From assembly GCF_018861755.1 (NCBI RefSeq), contig NZ_JAHLEF010000004.1, positions 124,001 through 188,000 of the forward strand: DNA of 64,000 bases, read 5' to 3'. Positions 46,569 through 55,222 of the stretch are shown here, piece after piece. This DNA is from Clostridium sp. CF012. Lineage in GTDB: Bacteria; Bacillota; Clostridia; Clostridiales; Clostridiaceae. Position 1 is the first letter of the stretch. Every line of letters starts with the position of its first letter. Under the pieces are notes generated by a model. It worked only from the letters and a program-made list of their open reading frames with translations. It ran no database searches and was not told where the DNA came from. The position numbers and the translations under genes were made by a program.

Positions 46569-47030
46569 TTATACTCTATGCTTTCCACTAGAACTATATA
46601 TCTCTATTTTAATTAGTGTAGTTTTTCCCTTGGCTCTATCTATATATAATTGTCCCTCTTCTATAAATTCCGGACTATATTTTCTTATAAACTCCATAAG
46701 TGGTTCATATTTTTCTTCTTCCTCAAGTCTTATAGCACGTCCAAAAGCTATAACACTCTCATACTCCGCACTAAATTGATCTTGTAAAACCTTAGTCTTT
46801 CCAACTACTGTGAAGCTCACCTTATCATTCCGGCTAATATTATCTAGTTTAGTTCCAATGCCTGCACAATGAAAATATATATTTTTATCTATAATCACAT
46901 AGCTTAGTGGTATTCCATAAGGTTGATTATCCTCTCCACAAGTTGAAAGTATACCATATTGGCCCTTCTTTAAAAGTTCAAGAACTTCTACCTCATTCAT
47001 TTGTCTTTCAATCCTTCTCATTGTTTTCAT
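46569..47030 (-). CDS. Pyridoxamine 5'-phosphate oxidase-family flavin protein
   Basis: Soluble split-barrel protein of 153 residues. The family features are MNEVEVLELLKKGQYGILST (residues about 11-30), GIPLSYVIIDKNIYFHCAG and DNISRNDKVSFTVVGK. Such proteins bind FMN or F420 and act as nitroreductases or reductases of unknown substrate; it is not PdxH. A cluster of residues (HCAG, near 58) may touch the flavin. Confidence 0.8.
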   Translation of the reverse strand: MKTMRRIERQMNEVEVLELLKKGQYGILSTCGEDNQPYGIPLSYVIIDKNIYFHCAGIGTKLDNISRNDKVSFTVVGKTKVLQDQFSAEYESVIAFGRAIRLEEEEKYEPLMEFIRKYSPEFIEEGQLYIDRAKGKTTLIKIEIYSSSGKHRV

Positions 47031-47168
47031 AGACCCTTCCCCATCCTTTCTAATATTATATTTTTAAGTGTAACATAAAATTCGCACAAAAATCTATGAA
47101 CTTAGTGGCAATTTTCCATATATAATTAGCATTATAATCCACTTCTAAGCCTTTTAAAGCACAAAAAA

Positions 47169-47215
47169 ATCTATGTTTCTAAAATTGTCAAAACCCAATA
47201 TTTAGAAACACAGAT
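47169..47215. terminator. Terminator of CAP protein copy 1
   Basis: ATCTATGTTTCTAAA and TTTAGAAACACAGAT form a 15-bp stem with one wobble. It is a close relative of the terminator of copy 2. Confidence 0.75.
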
Positions 47216-47229
47216 CTAAATTTAATTAT

Positions 47230-47856
47230 TTATTTTCCTATAAACTGCTCAGTCCAATAAATAGTTCCATTTTTATCTTTTGCTATTCCTACTCCTATTT
47301 CGGTAAAATTCACACTTAAAATATTGGCTTTGTGTCCTGCGGAGTTCATCCACGATGTCATGACTGAAGCTGGGGTTTGCTGTCCCATTGCAATATTTTC
47401 ACCAGCTGTCATATATTTTACCCCGAAATTTTTCATCATATCAAAAGGTGATCCATAAGTTGGCGATGTATGAGAAAAATAGTTTTTATTTGCCATATCC
47501 TCTGACTTATATCTAGCTACCCTGGAAAGTTCCCAATTATCTTTTAAGGGAGCTAGTCCTAGTTTTGCTCTTTCCTTATTAACTAGTGTTAGTACTTCTT
47601 TTTCTAACTTCATATTCTCAGATACGGTTGGTATCTTTATTATTTGGCTAATGTTTATCTGGTTAGGATTAGTTATCTGAGGATTAACAGCTAAAACCTC
47701 TGAAATCCCAACCTCATACTTAACACATATCTTCCAAAAGTAATCCCCTGGCTTAACTGTGTAATTTAGGGTATCTGCAGCGTACACTGTTGAGCTTATT
47801 CCTGTTGTTAATAAAATACCTAAAGTTAATATTAGTGCTCTTAAAGTTTTCCTCAT
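47230..47856 (-). CDS. Secreted LysM-CAP domain protein, copy 1
   Basis: 208 residues. A signal peptide (RALILTLGILLTTGISSTVYA, cleavage after residue ~26) leads to one LysM (YTVKPGDYFWKICVKYEVG) that should bind peptidoglycan, then the CAP/SCP domain (residues about 85-208) with FSHTSPTYGSPFDMMKNFG, ENIAMGQ, GHKANIL and TEIGVGIAKD. Clostridial CAP proteins are secreted or envelope-associated, of unknown activity. It is the younger or older half of a tandem duplication with copy 2. Confidence 0.88.
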   Translation of the reverse strand: MRKTLRALILTLGILLTTGISSTVYAADTLNYTVKPGDYFWKICVKYEVGISEVLAVNPQITNPNQINISQIIKIPTVSENMKLEKEVLTLVNKERAKLGLAPLKDNWELSRVARYKSEDMANKNYFSHTSPTYGSPFDMMKNFGVKYMTAGENIAMGQQTPASVMTSWMNSAGHKANILSVNFTEIGVGIAKDKNGTIYWTEQFIGK

Positions 47857-47877
47857 CTTTTGTTCCTCCCCTTAAGT

Positions 47878-47990
47878 TTATAAATATAAAAAGTTGATTT
47901 TTTCTTTGCATGTCCATTTTACCATCAGACCGAGATTTTCATAGTATTTATTGTTGGTTATCTTGTAATAATATGTAGTAAATACATTTA
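47878..47990 (-). promoter_or_regulatory. Conserved upstream region of CAP copy 1
   Basis: About 110 bases that align with the upstream region of CAP copy 2 at 48900-49000. Shared blocks include CTTTGCAT and TGTAATAnTATGTnGTAAATAC (plus-strand reading). TAAAAT on the minus strand is a candidate -10. The conservation in otherwise diverged gaps points to shared regulation. Confidence 0.5.
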
Positions 47991-48035
47991 ATTAGTCACT
48001 ATTAATACCCATTAAAAAATGTGTTATATAAAAAA

Positions 48036-48083
48036 ATCTGTGTTTGTAAATATCGTTATATTCTAATATTTACAAACACAGAT
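48036..48083. terminator. Terminator of CAP protein copy 2
   Basis: ATCTGTGTTTGTAAATAT and ATATTTACAAACACAGAT form an 18-bp perfect stem with a 12-base loop. Confidence 0.85.
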
Positions 48084-48097
48084 CTATATTTAATTAC

Positions 48098-48865
48098 TTA
48101 TTTTCCTATAAACTGTTGAGTCCAATAAATACTTCCACTCTTATCTTTTGCTACTCCCACACCTATTTCAGTGAAATTAGCACTTAAAATATTAGCTTTA
48201 TGTCCTGGGGAGTTCATCCAACCATTCATTACTGAAGCTGCTGTTGGTTGACCCATTGCAATGTTTTCACCAGCTGCACTATATGTTATACCGAATTTTT
48301 TCATCATGTCAAAAGGTGATCCATAAGTTGGTGATGTATGAGAAAAATAGTTATTATCTCTCATATCCTCTGACTTAGTTCTAGCTACATTTGAAAGCTG
48401 TAAGTTATCCTTTAAAGGAGCTAGTCCTTGTTTTGCTCTTTCCTGATTAACTAGTGTTACTACTTCTTTTTCTAATTTGTTATTTTCAGTTGAATTTGCT
48501 TCTGTTGTTGCCTTTGCAGGGGTTACCTTTGTAGGCGCTGCCTTCGTTGGTGTTGCTTTCGCTGGTGTTGCCTTTGCTGGTGTTGCCTTTGTTGGTGTTG
48601 GTGCTGCCTTTGCTGGTGCCACCTTTGCTGGATTAGTTGCCTGCGGTTTAGCAGCTGCACATTCTGGAACTACAATCCCATACTTAGCACATATATCTTG
48701 AATACTTTCTCCTGGCTTTACTGTATAATTGATGGTATTACAATCTTTAGCATTAATCACTTTGTAATTATTTGTACTACAATCTTGTGCGTACACCGTT
48801 GAACTGATTCCTGTTGTTACTAAAATTCCTAAAGTTAATATTAATGGTCTTAAAGTTTTCTTCAT
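48098..48865 (-). CDS. Secreted CAP domain protein with Lys-Ala-Thr-Pro repeat linker, copy 2
   Basis: 255 residues. Signal peptide as in copy 1, then a LysM that begins normally (INYTVKPGESIQDICAKYG) but is cut short. A low-complexity linker of PAKATP/PTKA repeats (residues about 76-118) follows, then a CAP domain nearly identical to copy 1 (FSHTSPTYGSPFDMMKKFG, NGWMNSPGHKANIL). It is coded by 15-base repeats, so linker length may vary between strains. The truncated LysM suggests loss or change of cell-wall binding. Confidence 0.85.
   Translation of the reverse strand: MKKTLRPLILTLGILVTTGISSTVYAQDCSTNNYKVINAKDCNTINYTVKPGESIQDICAKYGIVVPECAAAKPQATNPAKVAPAKAAPTPTKATPAKATPAKATPTKAAPTKVTPAKATTEANSTENNKLEKEVVTLVNQERAKQGLAPLKDNLQLSNVARTKSEDMRDNNYFSHTSPTYGSPFDMMKKFGITYSAAGENIAMGQPTAASVMNGWMNSPGHKANILSANFTEIGVGVAKDKSGSIYWTQQFIGK
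48508..48628. repeat. Tandem repeats coding the CAP copy 2 linker
   Basis: Variants of a roughly 15-base unit (GTTGCCTTTGCTGGT type, plus strand) repeat about eight times. They encode Ala-Lys-Ala-Thr-Pro units on the minus strand. Confidence 0.75.
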
Positions 48866-48894
48866 TCTTTGTACCTCACCTTCATAATTTTAAT

Positions 48895-49005
48895 ATGCAA
48901 AGCAAGTTTTTCTCTTTGCATACACATAATATCATCTAAATGAGGTTTTCGCATCTTTTATTAGTGGTTATTCTGTAATATTATGTCGTAAATACTCATA
49001 ATTAT
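48895..49005 (-). promoter_or_regulatory. Conserved upstream region of CAP copy 2
   Basis: Homologous to the region before CAP copy 1, with CTTTGCAT and TGTAATA-TTATGTCGTAAATAC (plus-strand reading) in the same order and spacing. TATTAT on the minus strand is a candidate -10. Confidence 0.5.
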
Positions 49006-49128
49006 AGTTATTATGTCGTTTTTTCCACATAGCTAAATATCAATAATCGCTAGGAGATGACTGCAATAAAATAAGCATCAGCAGCTACTCCCGCAGCCAC
49101 TGATACTCAATCTAAAGTAGTCTTCACT

Positions 49129-49695
49129 CTAATTATATCTTGCTGCTAATTCTGTTATACTAGCTGCAGTACTACCTTCTCCTGTTGCTGTGAATTTCCA
49201 TTCTCCGTTGTTTCTATAAACTTCACCCATTATTAAAGATGTCATGTTATTGTAATCATTAGAAAGATTAAATTTAACTAACTCATTGTTAGAGGATTTA
49301 TCCATTATTCTAATGTATGCATTCTTAATCATTCCAAAATGTTGCCTTTTAGATGCACAATTATATATATTAACAACGAAAACCACCTTAGATATATCCC
49401 CTGGTACTTTTGTTAAATCTATAACTATTTGCTCATCATCACCTGCACCTGCACCAGTAAGATTATCACCTTGATGAATTACACTCTTACAGGTACTTGT
49501 CTTGTTACCAAAGTATATTATACTCTTGCTTTTAGATATTTTTCCGTTTTCATCTAACATTATAGCTGATGCATCACAGTCAATAGTGTTTCCACCATTG
49601 CTACCATCCCAACCGAGTCCTACTGTTAATGCCTTTAATGATGCGTTTCCTTTTGTTAAATCTACCTTTTGACCTTTTATTAAATTGACTCCCAT
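49129..49695 (-). CDS. TerD-family protein, copy 1
   Basis: Calcium-binding stress protein family of 188 residues. [13 protein letters not shown] opens it, with DCDASAIMLDENGKI (near residue 38) and GAGAGDDEQIVIDL (near 84) as the calcium-site loops. ASKRQHFGMIKNAYIRIM and GEVYRNNGEWKFTATG follow. Family members act in tellurite resistance, phage or envelope stress. It is about 45% identical by eye to copy 2. Only these two ter genes are in the window. Confidence 0.88.
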   Translation of the reverse strand: MGVNLIKGQKVDLTKGNASLKALTVGLGWDGSNGGNTIDCDASAIMLDENGKISKSKSIIYFGNKTSTCKSVIHQGDNLTGAGAGDDEQIVIDLTKVPGDISKVVFVVNIYNCASKRQHFGMIKNAYIRIMDKSSNNELVKFNLSNDYNNMTSLIMGEVYRNNGEWKFTATGEGSTAASITELAARYN

Positions 49696-49790
49696 ATTAA
49701 TATTCCTCCTTGTGCTAGTGTCTATTTTTTATAGTACATTAAAGTATATTATTGCTAACTTAATATTTAACTGTCTTCAATATACCAAAC

Positions 49791-49826
49791 AAACTACTGT
49801 GCGATAGTTAAAGTACACAGTAGTTT
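49791..49826. terminator. Terminator of TerD copy 2
   Basis: AAACTACTGTG and CACAGTAGTTT form an 11-bp stem with a 14-base loop, just after the stop of the 49842 gene. Confidence 0.8.
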
Positions 49827-49841
49827 ATATATTATTAAATG

Positions 49842-50420
49842 TTAGATACTAACTCCAAAGTTAGTACATAAAGCTCCAAGGCCTCCTTCGAATCCGCTAC
49901 CCAATGCAGTGAATTTCCATTCAGCTCCGTTCCTGTATAGTTCTCCAACTACTACAGCTGTTTCAATACTGAAGTCTTCTCCCAAGTCAAATTTAATTAA
50001 CTCAGTAGCCCCGTCTCCACTCATTACTCTGATATAAGAATCTGAAACTTGTCCGAAATTTTGTCTTCTCTCTTCCGCTTCATTAATTGTTACAGTAAAT
50101 GAAATCTTTTGAACAGTTGCTGGTACTAAGGATAGATCAACAAGTATTTGTTCGTCATCTCCGTCTCCCGCTCCTGTCTTATTGTCTCCCATATGTTTAA
50201 CTGATTTAGATGTATGTTCTGCATTGTTATAAAATATAAAATCTGTATCTGATGTTACTTTTCCATTCTCTCCTGTTAAAAACGCTGCTGCATCCAAATC
50301 AAAGTCTGAACCACCGTCATACTTGTTTGTACTCCAGCCTAGTCCTACTAAAACCTTTGTTAATCCTGGATTTGTTTTTGTTAAATCTACTTTCTGACCT
50401 TTTTTCAAACTAACTGCCAT
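49842..50420 (-). CDS. TerD-family protein, copy 2
   Basis: 192 residues. The standard TerD set is present: [52 protein letters not shown] and [16 protein letters not shown]. The Asp-rich loops probably bind calcium. A CAGAAAGG-type start region and ATG follow an AAAGAAGGG site. It lies in tandem with copy 1, but a terminator separates them, so each may have its own promoter. No terA, terB, terC or terE nearby. Confidence 0.9.
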   Translation of the reverse strand: MAVSLKKGQKVDLTKTNPGLTKVLVGLGWSTNKYDGGSDFDLDAAAFLTGENGKVTSDTDFIFYNNAEHTSKSVKHMGDNKTGAGDGDDEQILVDLSLVPATVQKISFTVTINEAEERRQNFGQVSDSYIRVMSGDGATELIKFDLGEDFSIETAVVVGELYRNGAEWKFTALGSGFEGGLGALCTNFGVSI

Positions 50421-50648
50421 TTTTATAACCCTTCTTTCTTTTTTTATTATGCTTTATAATTGTTAATATATAGTAAAGTTTGCACACTACCTTCAGAATA
50501 AACTGCTATAGTATATGCAACCTCTTACTTTCATGCTTATTCCCTGTTGTTAAGCTTGTCTATTAAATAATTTAAGCTTTACATAAATAATACATTTTTC
50601 TATATTTTTCGTTGTATGTAATACATTGTAACACAAAAGCAAAAAAAT

Positions 50649-50759
50649 TTAAGCAGTGATTAAAGCTGGATACGATTCCCACCCTTTTTCTCCAAGTTCA
50701 TTGAGCTCAGAATCAAACTCCTCAACCTTTAATATCCCACTTGCTAATACTACAGTTAC
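50649..50759 (-). pseudogene. DUF4177-like gene remnant after pepF
   Basis: An open frame of 36 codons starts right after the pepF stop codon, in the pepF frame, and ends at TAA (50649-50651). It reads VEEFDSELNELGEKGWESYP in its centre, much like the second half of short DUF4177 proteins (EYExxIxxLGxEGWE). There is no start codon or ribosome binding site of its own, so the 5' part was probably lost when pepF or its end moved in. The rest of the 50421-50759 gap has nothing I recognise. Confidence 0.5.
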
Positions 50760-52535
50760 TTAGCTATTACAGAACTCCTCTATTTCCTTTTTCACAATAT
50801 TCATAGAACCTCGCCAGAAGTCCTTATCATGCATGTCTATACCAACTGATTTTGCAACATCATATATAGTAGATTTACCTGTGATACACAATAATTCATT
50901 ATATTTTTTCACAAATGAACATCCCTCATTTAAATACATATTGTAAAGCCCTTTCGAAAATAACAATCCAAAAGCGTATGGAAAATTATAAAAGTTAGCA
51001 TCTGGATAGTAGTAATGATTTTTATGAATCCATGCAAATGGGTCTAGTGTCTCCTGCGAAATGGCATCTCCATAAGCTTGTTTTTGCGCCCATATCATTA
51101 AATCTTTTACTTCTTCTAATGATAATTCCCCTTCTTTTCTTTTTTCAAATACAGCCTTTTCAAAAATATATCTTGCATAAATATCTACAATTACAGAACT
51201 GCAATTTACAAGATCTGTACCTAAAATTGATAATGCTTCCTCTGTGTCTGCTGTTTTTAGTGCTGCATTTCTTACTAAAGTTTCACTGAAAATTGATGCA
51301 GTTTCTGCAAGGGGCATTGGATATGATGAATTTAAAACACTTTCTTTTTGAAGCATCCTTCCATGATAAGCATGTCCAAGTTCATGTGCTAAGGTACATA
51401 CATTTTTAAAGTTATTATTATAGCTACATAAAATTCTACTTTCTTTTATGCAATGTAAATTTCTGCAGAAAGCTCCTCCTCTTTTCCCCTCGCGTACTTC
51501 CCAATCTATCCATCTATTTTCAAATGCTTTTACTGCCAGTTCTCCCATTTCATCTGAAAAAGAACTAAAATGCTTAACTATAAACTCTCTTGCTTGTTCA
51601 AATGTAAACTCCATATTTTTATTTCCTACAGGAGCCATAATATCATAATATGGTAGTTTGCCTTTATGTCCTAGTAACTCTGCTTTCTTTAAAAAATATC
51701 TTTGGAATTCTTGTAAATTTTCCTCCATAACCTCAATCATAACATTTAAAGTTTCTTCATCCATTCTAGAGTCTTCTAAGGTTCTATGAAGGGGTGATTT
51801 ATACTTTTTAATTTCACTTAAAGTAATTACCTCACCTTTTATAGCATTTAATGCTGCAAGCACTCCCTCCGCAATTTTATCATTGCTCTTTCTTTCAGCA
51901 AAATAAGCTTTCTTTCTAAGTTCCCCGTCCTTTGAAAACTGCATATTTTTAACTTCATTTATACCTATACTTTGAATTTTACCATCTAACTCTATTTCTA
52001 CCTTATGGCTGGCAGTTATATGATTTCTATATTTTGACCAAGTACTTGAACCTGTTAAACGCATTTTCGCTATTAACATTTCTTCCTGCTGGCTTAACAT
52101 ATGAGAGCTTTTAGACTTAATTTCCTTAAAATAAAACTCATACTCTTTTAGCTTATCAGAAGAATTTATAACACCCTCTAAATCTTCCATATTACTTATC
52201 CATTTTGCAGTGCTAACTTTAACTTCTGTAAGATTAGTTTCCATTTTTTCTATCTTGCTTAAACATTTTTTCGCACTAAAGTTACTTGCATTTGCTGAAA
52301 TACTTAAACTGCAAAAGGCACTTATTCTGCTATTTAGCCTATAAAATTCCTCCATTTTATCTACATAGGACTCTAACTTGAGGGCAACATCTTCATAGCT
52401 ATTCAAGTTATTTTTACCCCAATTTATTAACGTCTTAATAAGTTCTTCAAATAATATAATATCATTTTTACAATCTGATCCTTCAAAAGAAGAATAAAGC
52501 TCTTTTAAACTCCATTTACCCGTCTCATTAACCAT
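50760..52535 (-). CDS. pepF: M3-family oligoendopeptidase F
   Basis: Cytoplasmic zinc peptidase of about 591 residues that degrades oligopeptides. The zinc motif is TLAHELGHAYHG (HExxH near residue 383), with the third ligand in PLAETASIFSE. The start was set at ATG 52535 (MVNETGK), with AAAGGAGTG upstream; the GTG of the longer frame overlaps that site. Upstream lies the O-antigen-ligase-like gene in the same direction, with its own terminator between. Confidence 0.92.
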   Translation of the reverse strand: MVNETGKWSLKELYSSFEGSDCKNDIILFEELIKTLINWGKNNLNSYEDVALKLESYVDKMEEFYRLNSRISAFCSLSISANASNFSAKKCLSKIEKMETNLTEVKVSTAKWISNMEDLEGVINSSDKLKEYEFYFKEIKSKSSHMLSQQEEMLIAKMRLTGSSTWSKYRNHITASHKVEIELDGKIQSIGINEVKNMQFSKDGELRKKAYFAERKSNDKIAEGVLAALNAIKGEVITLSEIKKYKSPLHRTLEDSRMDEETLNVMIEVMEENLQEFQRYFLKKAELLGHKGKLPYYDIMAPVGNKNMEFTFEQAREFIVKHFSSFSDEMGELAVKAFENRWIDWEVREGKRGGAFCRNLHCIKESRILCSYNNNFKNVCTLAHELGHAYHGRMLQKESVLNSSYPMPLAETASIFSETLVRNAALKTADTEEALSILGTDLVNCSSVIVDIYARYIFEKAVFEKRKEGELSLEEVKDLMIWAQKQAYGDAISQETLDPFAWIHKNHYYYPDANFYNFPYAFGLLFSKGLYNMYLNEGCSFVKKYNELLCITGKSTIYDVAKSVGIDMHDKDFWRGSMNIVKKEIEEFCNS

Positions 52536-52726
52536 TTTAATCACTCCTTTTCTACAAATATAATTTGTTGTAAATTATTCTTTGCAAACCTTTATTAGCT
52601 TAATTAATACATTATACCATTAATTTACCATTTAAAATTTTGTTTTTATCTATACTTAGCCTTTAGCAAATGCGTAACTGTGACTAGAGGAAAATATCGA
52701 CCTTATCACTCCAATTATATCTTTAG

Positions 52727-52757
52727 TCAAAAAAAACAGGTTTTTTAATTCCCTGTT
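52727..52757 (-). terminator. Terminator of the O-antigen-ligase-like gene
   Basis: On the minus strand AACAGG-GAATTAAAAAA-CCTGTT is followed by a T-run. Confidence 0.75.
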
Positions 52758-52786
52758 AGCATTTTAACTATAATAAATCTATCCTA

Positions 52787-53935
52787 TTAATTATTATATT
52801 GTTTTGCAAGAGCACTTATTATGGCTGAGCTAGCTATAAATAATAACCCCGTTTGCGGTGCAATCATTGTAAAATCAACCAATCCATGCCCGATTATTAC
52901 AGCTTGAATGCCCGCTAGCATTGGAACCAACCTACAATCTTGTCCATGAAGTATCTTTAAATTCCGGAATAAATTAATCTTCATATAAGCATATATGATA
53001 AGCCCAACAATTCCAAGTGAGGTCATAATAGTAATATAGATATTATGACCATGGAATAATGTTGCATAATAGTAACCTTTCATAAAATATGCTCCATGGT
53101 CTGTAATGCCCATAAGTCCCCAACCTATAATAGGTTTAAGCTTTATCATTTTTAAACATCCCTTCCATATCCCAAGACGACTAGTAAATGAACTGTCAAA
53201 ATTATGTCCAATTACATTTTCTAAAATCTGTGACGGCATAAATGTAACTCCGGCTGTAAGTATAAATATTGTTATAAACAGCCACCTATCTTTTTTATTG
53301 CCTTTAAGAAGATAATAAATAAAAAGTCCAAATAACAGCCCCATAAAAGCACCCCGTGACCCTGTTAGGTACAATGCTATAATAAAAAAAAGTGTTGATA
53401 TTCCATAGAATATTTTTGTGGTTTTAGATGTAGTGCTACAGAAATAAAGACCTAAAAGAATCATTATAGCAAACCAATTACCCGCTACATTGGGGTTTCC
53501 AAAGGTACTATATATTCTGTCATTAAATACTGGCTGAGACGTAAATTCAAGAAATTTCGCCCAAATATTATAATTAAAATATAAATATGTAACTTTCTCA
53601 ATAATTCCAAAAATCGCTGATAACAATGAAAAAAACACTAAATACCTGCATATCTTTTCCACCTTATTTTCATTTTCACAATAATCTTGCAAAAATATAC
53701 TAATGCATAGATACATAAAGAGAACAAAAGACGCAGCAATTGATGTAAAACTACAGTTTACAAAACTTACTATCAAGGACCAAATAAATAGTAAACAAAG
53801 CCCTATATTCCAGTGATTTTTGTGTATGCTCACTTTTCTAAACAACACCATATATGTCATGTATATGGCTGGTATTATGTTGGTATAAGGGGAAATGACT
53901 ATTAGTAAAACTAAAATGCCTATAATAAAACCCAC
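52787..53935 (-). CDS. O-antigen-ligase/Wzy-like polysaccharide membrane protein
   Basis: Integral membrane protein of 382 residues with roughly ten helices. The Wzy_C features are STFGNPNVAGNWFAIMILLG (near residue 142), YLTGSRGAFMGLLFGLFIYY (near 188) and GWGLMGITDHG with a later HGHNIYITIMTSLGI (near 272-310). It would join glycan units outside the membrane. There are no other polymer genes nearby, so the substrate is unclear; the loop with HGHN is the usual periplasmic catalytic region. Confidence 0.83.
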   Translation of the reverse strand: MGFIIGILVLLIVISPYTNIIPAIYMTYMVLFRKVSIHKNHWNIGLCLLFIWSLIVSFVNCSFTSIAASFVLFMYLCISIFLQDYCENENKVEKICRYLVFFSLLSAIFGIIEKVTYLYFNYNIWAKFLEFTSQPVFNDRIYSTFGNPNVAGNWFAIMILLGLYFCSTTSKTTKIFYGISTLFFIIALYLTGSRGAFMGLLFGLFIYYLLKGNKKDRWLFITIFILTAGVTFMPSQILENVIGHNFDSSFTSRLGIWKGCLKMIKLKPIIGWGLMGITDHGAYFMKGYYYATLFHGHNIYITIMTSLGIVGLIIYAYMKINLFRNLKILHGQDCRLVPMLAGIQAVIIGHGLVDFTMIAPQTGLLFIASSAIISALAKQYNN

Positions 53936-54235
53936 TTTCTTTTATAAGAATATACACTCCTTCTTATTTGTACAATAAATGTTCTTGCCCTGAAATTATT
54001 CCTGCTAAAATATCTAGTAATAAAAGAGAAAAAATGGGAATGAAGAAGATGATATCATTAGTAGAAATATTTGATAGCCCGTGTCTATAAACATTCCCCT
54101 ATTTTATATTATATAATCCTAATATTAAAAACATATTAAAAAAGCCTTAGATTTAGCTTAATAATTATAAAAACTAAAAATAATCCATACATTAACGTGA
54201 AATGTCGTTAAAGCTAATAAAGGAAAAAGAAGATA
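53936..54235. other. Intergenic stretch with no recognised gene
   Basis: Three hundred AT-rich bases between the O-antigen-ligase-like gene and the rsuA-type gene. A short plus-strand frame at 54034-54090 (18 codons, MGMKKMISLVEIFDSPCL) lacks a good ribosome binding site. Nothing else recognised. Confidence 0.5.
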
Positions 54236-55018
54236 TCATTTCCCCAATAACTTTTGAATTTCCACTGTTGTCAAAAATCGATGCTGACCCTTTTCCATTG
54301 ATTCATCTAACATTAATCCTCCAATGGAAACCCGCTTTAAATATACCACATAACAGCCTACTGCCTTTAACATACGCTTCACTTGGTGCTTACGTCCCTC
54401 TGAAATAGTAAGATATCCAGAGACAACTGGCTGGTTATAATGGTTTGAATCTATATTGCATAAATTCTCAATAGGCATCTCATATTTAAACTCTTTATAC
54501 ATTCCACATTTTTGCACTTCTATTTTTGCAGGCTTCGTTAGTATCTCACCTTTCCCAATGTAAACTCCTTGCCCTAATTTCTCCCTATCTTCCTCGTCTA
54601 AAGAACCCAAAGCCCAAAAAAAATAAGTTTTTTCAACATGCTTTTGTGGGTACATTAATTGATGTTCAAATTCACCATCGTTGGTAAGGAGCAGTAATCC
54701 TTCTGTGTTTTTGTCTAATCTTCCAACATGAAATACTCCATTCATGTTAACATTCTCAAAAAAATCAAATACTGTTTTATTAACTGTATCCTTTCTTGCA
54801 GTAATGTAGCCAGCAGGTTTATTAAACATATAATATACTTTTCCATTATATTTAACTGCTTTACCACGATACTCAATAACATCAGAACTTTCGTTAATTT
54901 CTATTGCAGGTTCTGTTATCACGTCTCCATTTACCTTCACCATACCTTCTTCGATATAAATCCTAACCTTTTTTCTCCTTCCAAGGTCTGATCCTGCTAA
55001 AAATTTATCTAATCTCAT
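54236..55018 (-). CDS. RsuA/RluB-family pseudouridine synthase
   Basis: Ribosomal RNA modification enzyme of 260 residues. The N-terminal S4 RNA-binding domain (MRLDKFLAGSDLGRRKKVRI) is followed by the synthase domain with GRLDKNTEGLLLLTND near residue 98, which contains the catalytic Asp. The C-terminal GRKHQVKRMLKAVG completes the family. It may act on 16S rRNA (RsuA) or 23S rRNA (RluB/E); the target position is not readable. Confidence 0.9.
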   Translation of the reverse strand: MRLDKFLAGSDLGRRKKVRIYIEEGMVKVNGDVITEPAIEINESSDVIEYRGKAVKYNGKVYYMFNKPAGYITARKDTVNKTVFDFFENVNMNGVFHVGRLDKNTEGLLLLTNDGEFEHQLMYPQKHVEKTYFFWALGSLDEEDREKLGQGVYIGKGEILTKPAKIEVQKCGMYKEFKYEMPIENLCNIDSNHYNQPVVSGYLTISEGRKHQVKRMLKAVGCYVVYLKRVSIGGLMLDESMEKGQHRFLTTVEIQKLLGK

Positions 55019-55222
55019 ATCTCATCACTTCTCTTCCTTTGAAAAATCATTTTATGTCCCTCTTACTATTACTGTACATGAAATAATTCAGTCACCCTAC
55101 CTTAACGATGGAGACACCTAAACAAAAATCCCCTCAAACATATAAGTCCGAGGGAACATAAATCACACTTCAATTCTTACCTAACATTCCACACATGCCA
55201 CTTGCCACGTGGGTGGCACTAG

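Noticed and set aside
48508-48628. Regular repeats as a possible CRISPR array
   Set aside because: Units of 15 bases without spacers that are part of an open reading frame.
48477-48701. Plus-strand frame rich in Val, Ala, Gly and Phe over the CAP copy 2 linker
   Set aside because: It is the reverse of the repeat that codes the Lys-Ala-Thr-Pro linker on the minus strand; it has no ribosome binding site and no homology pattern.
54034-54090. Short frame MGMKKMISLVEIFDSPCL as a possible AgrD-like peptide
   Set aside because: Ribosome binding site poor, no processing membrane protein nearby, and no characteristic cyclic peptide core.
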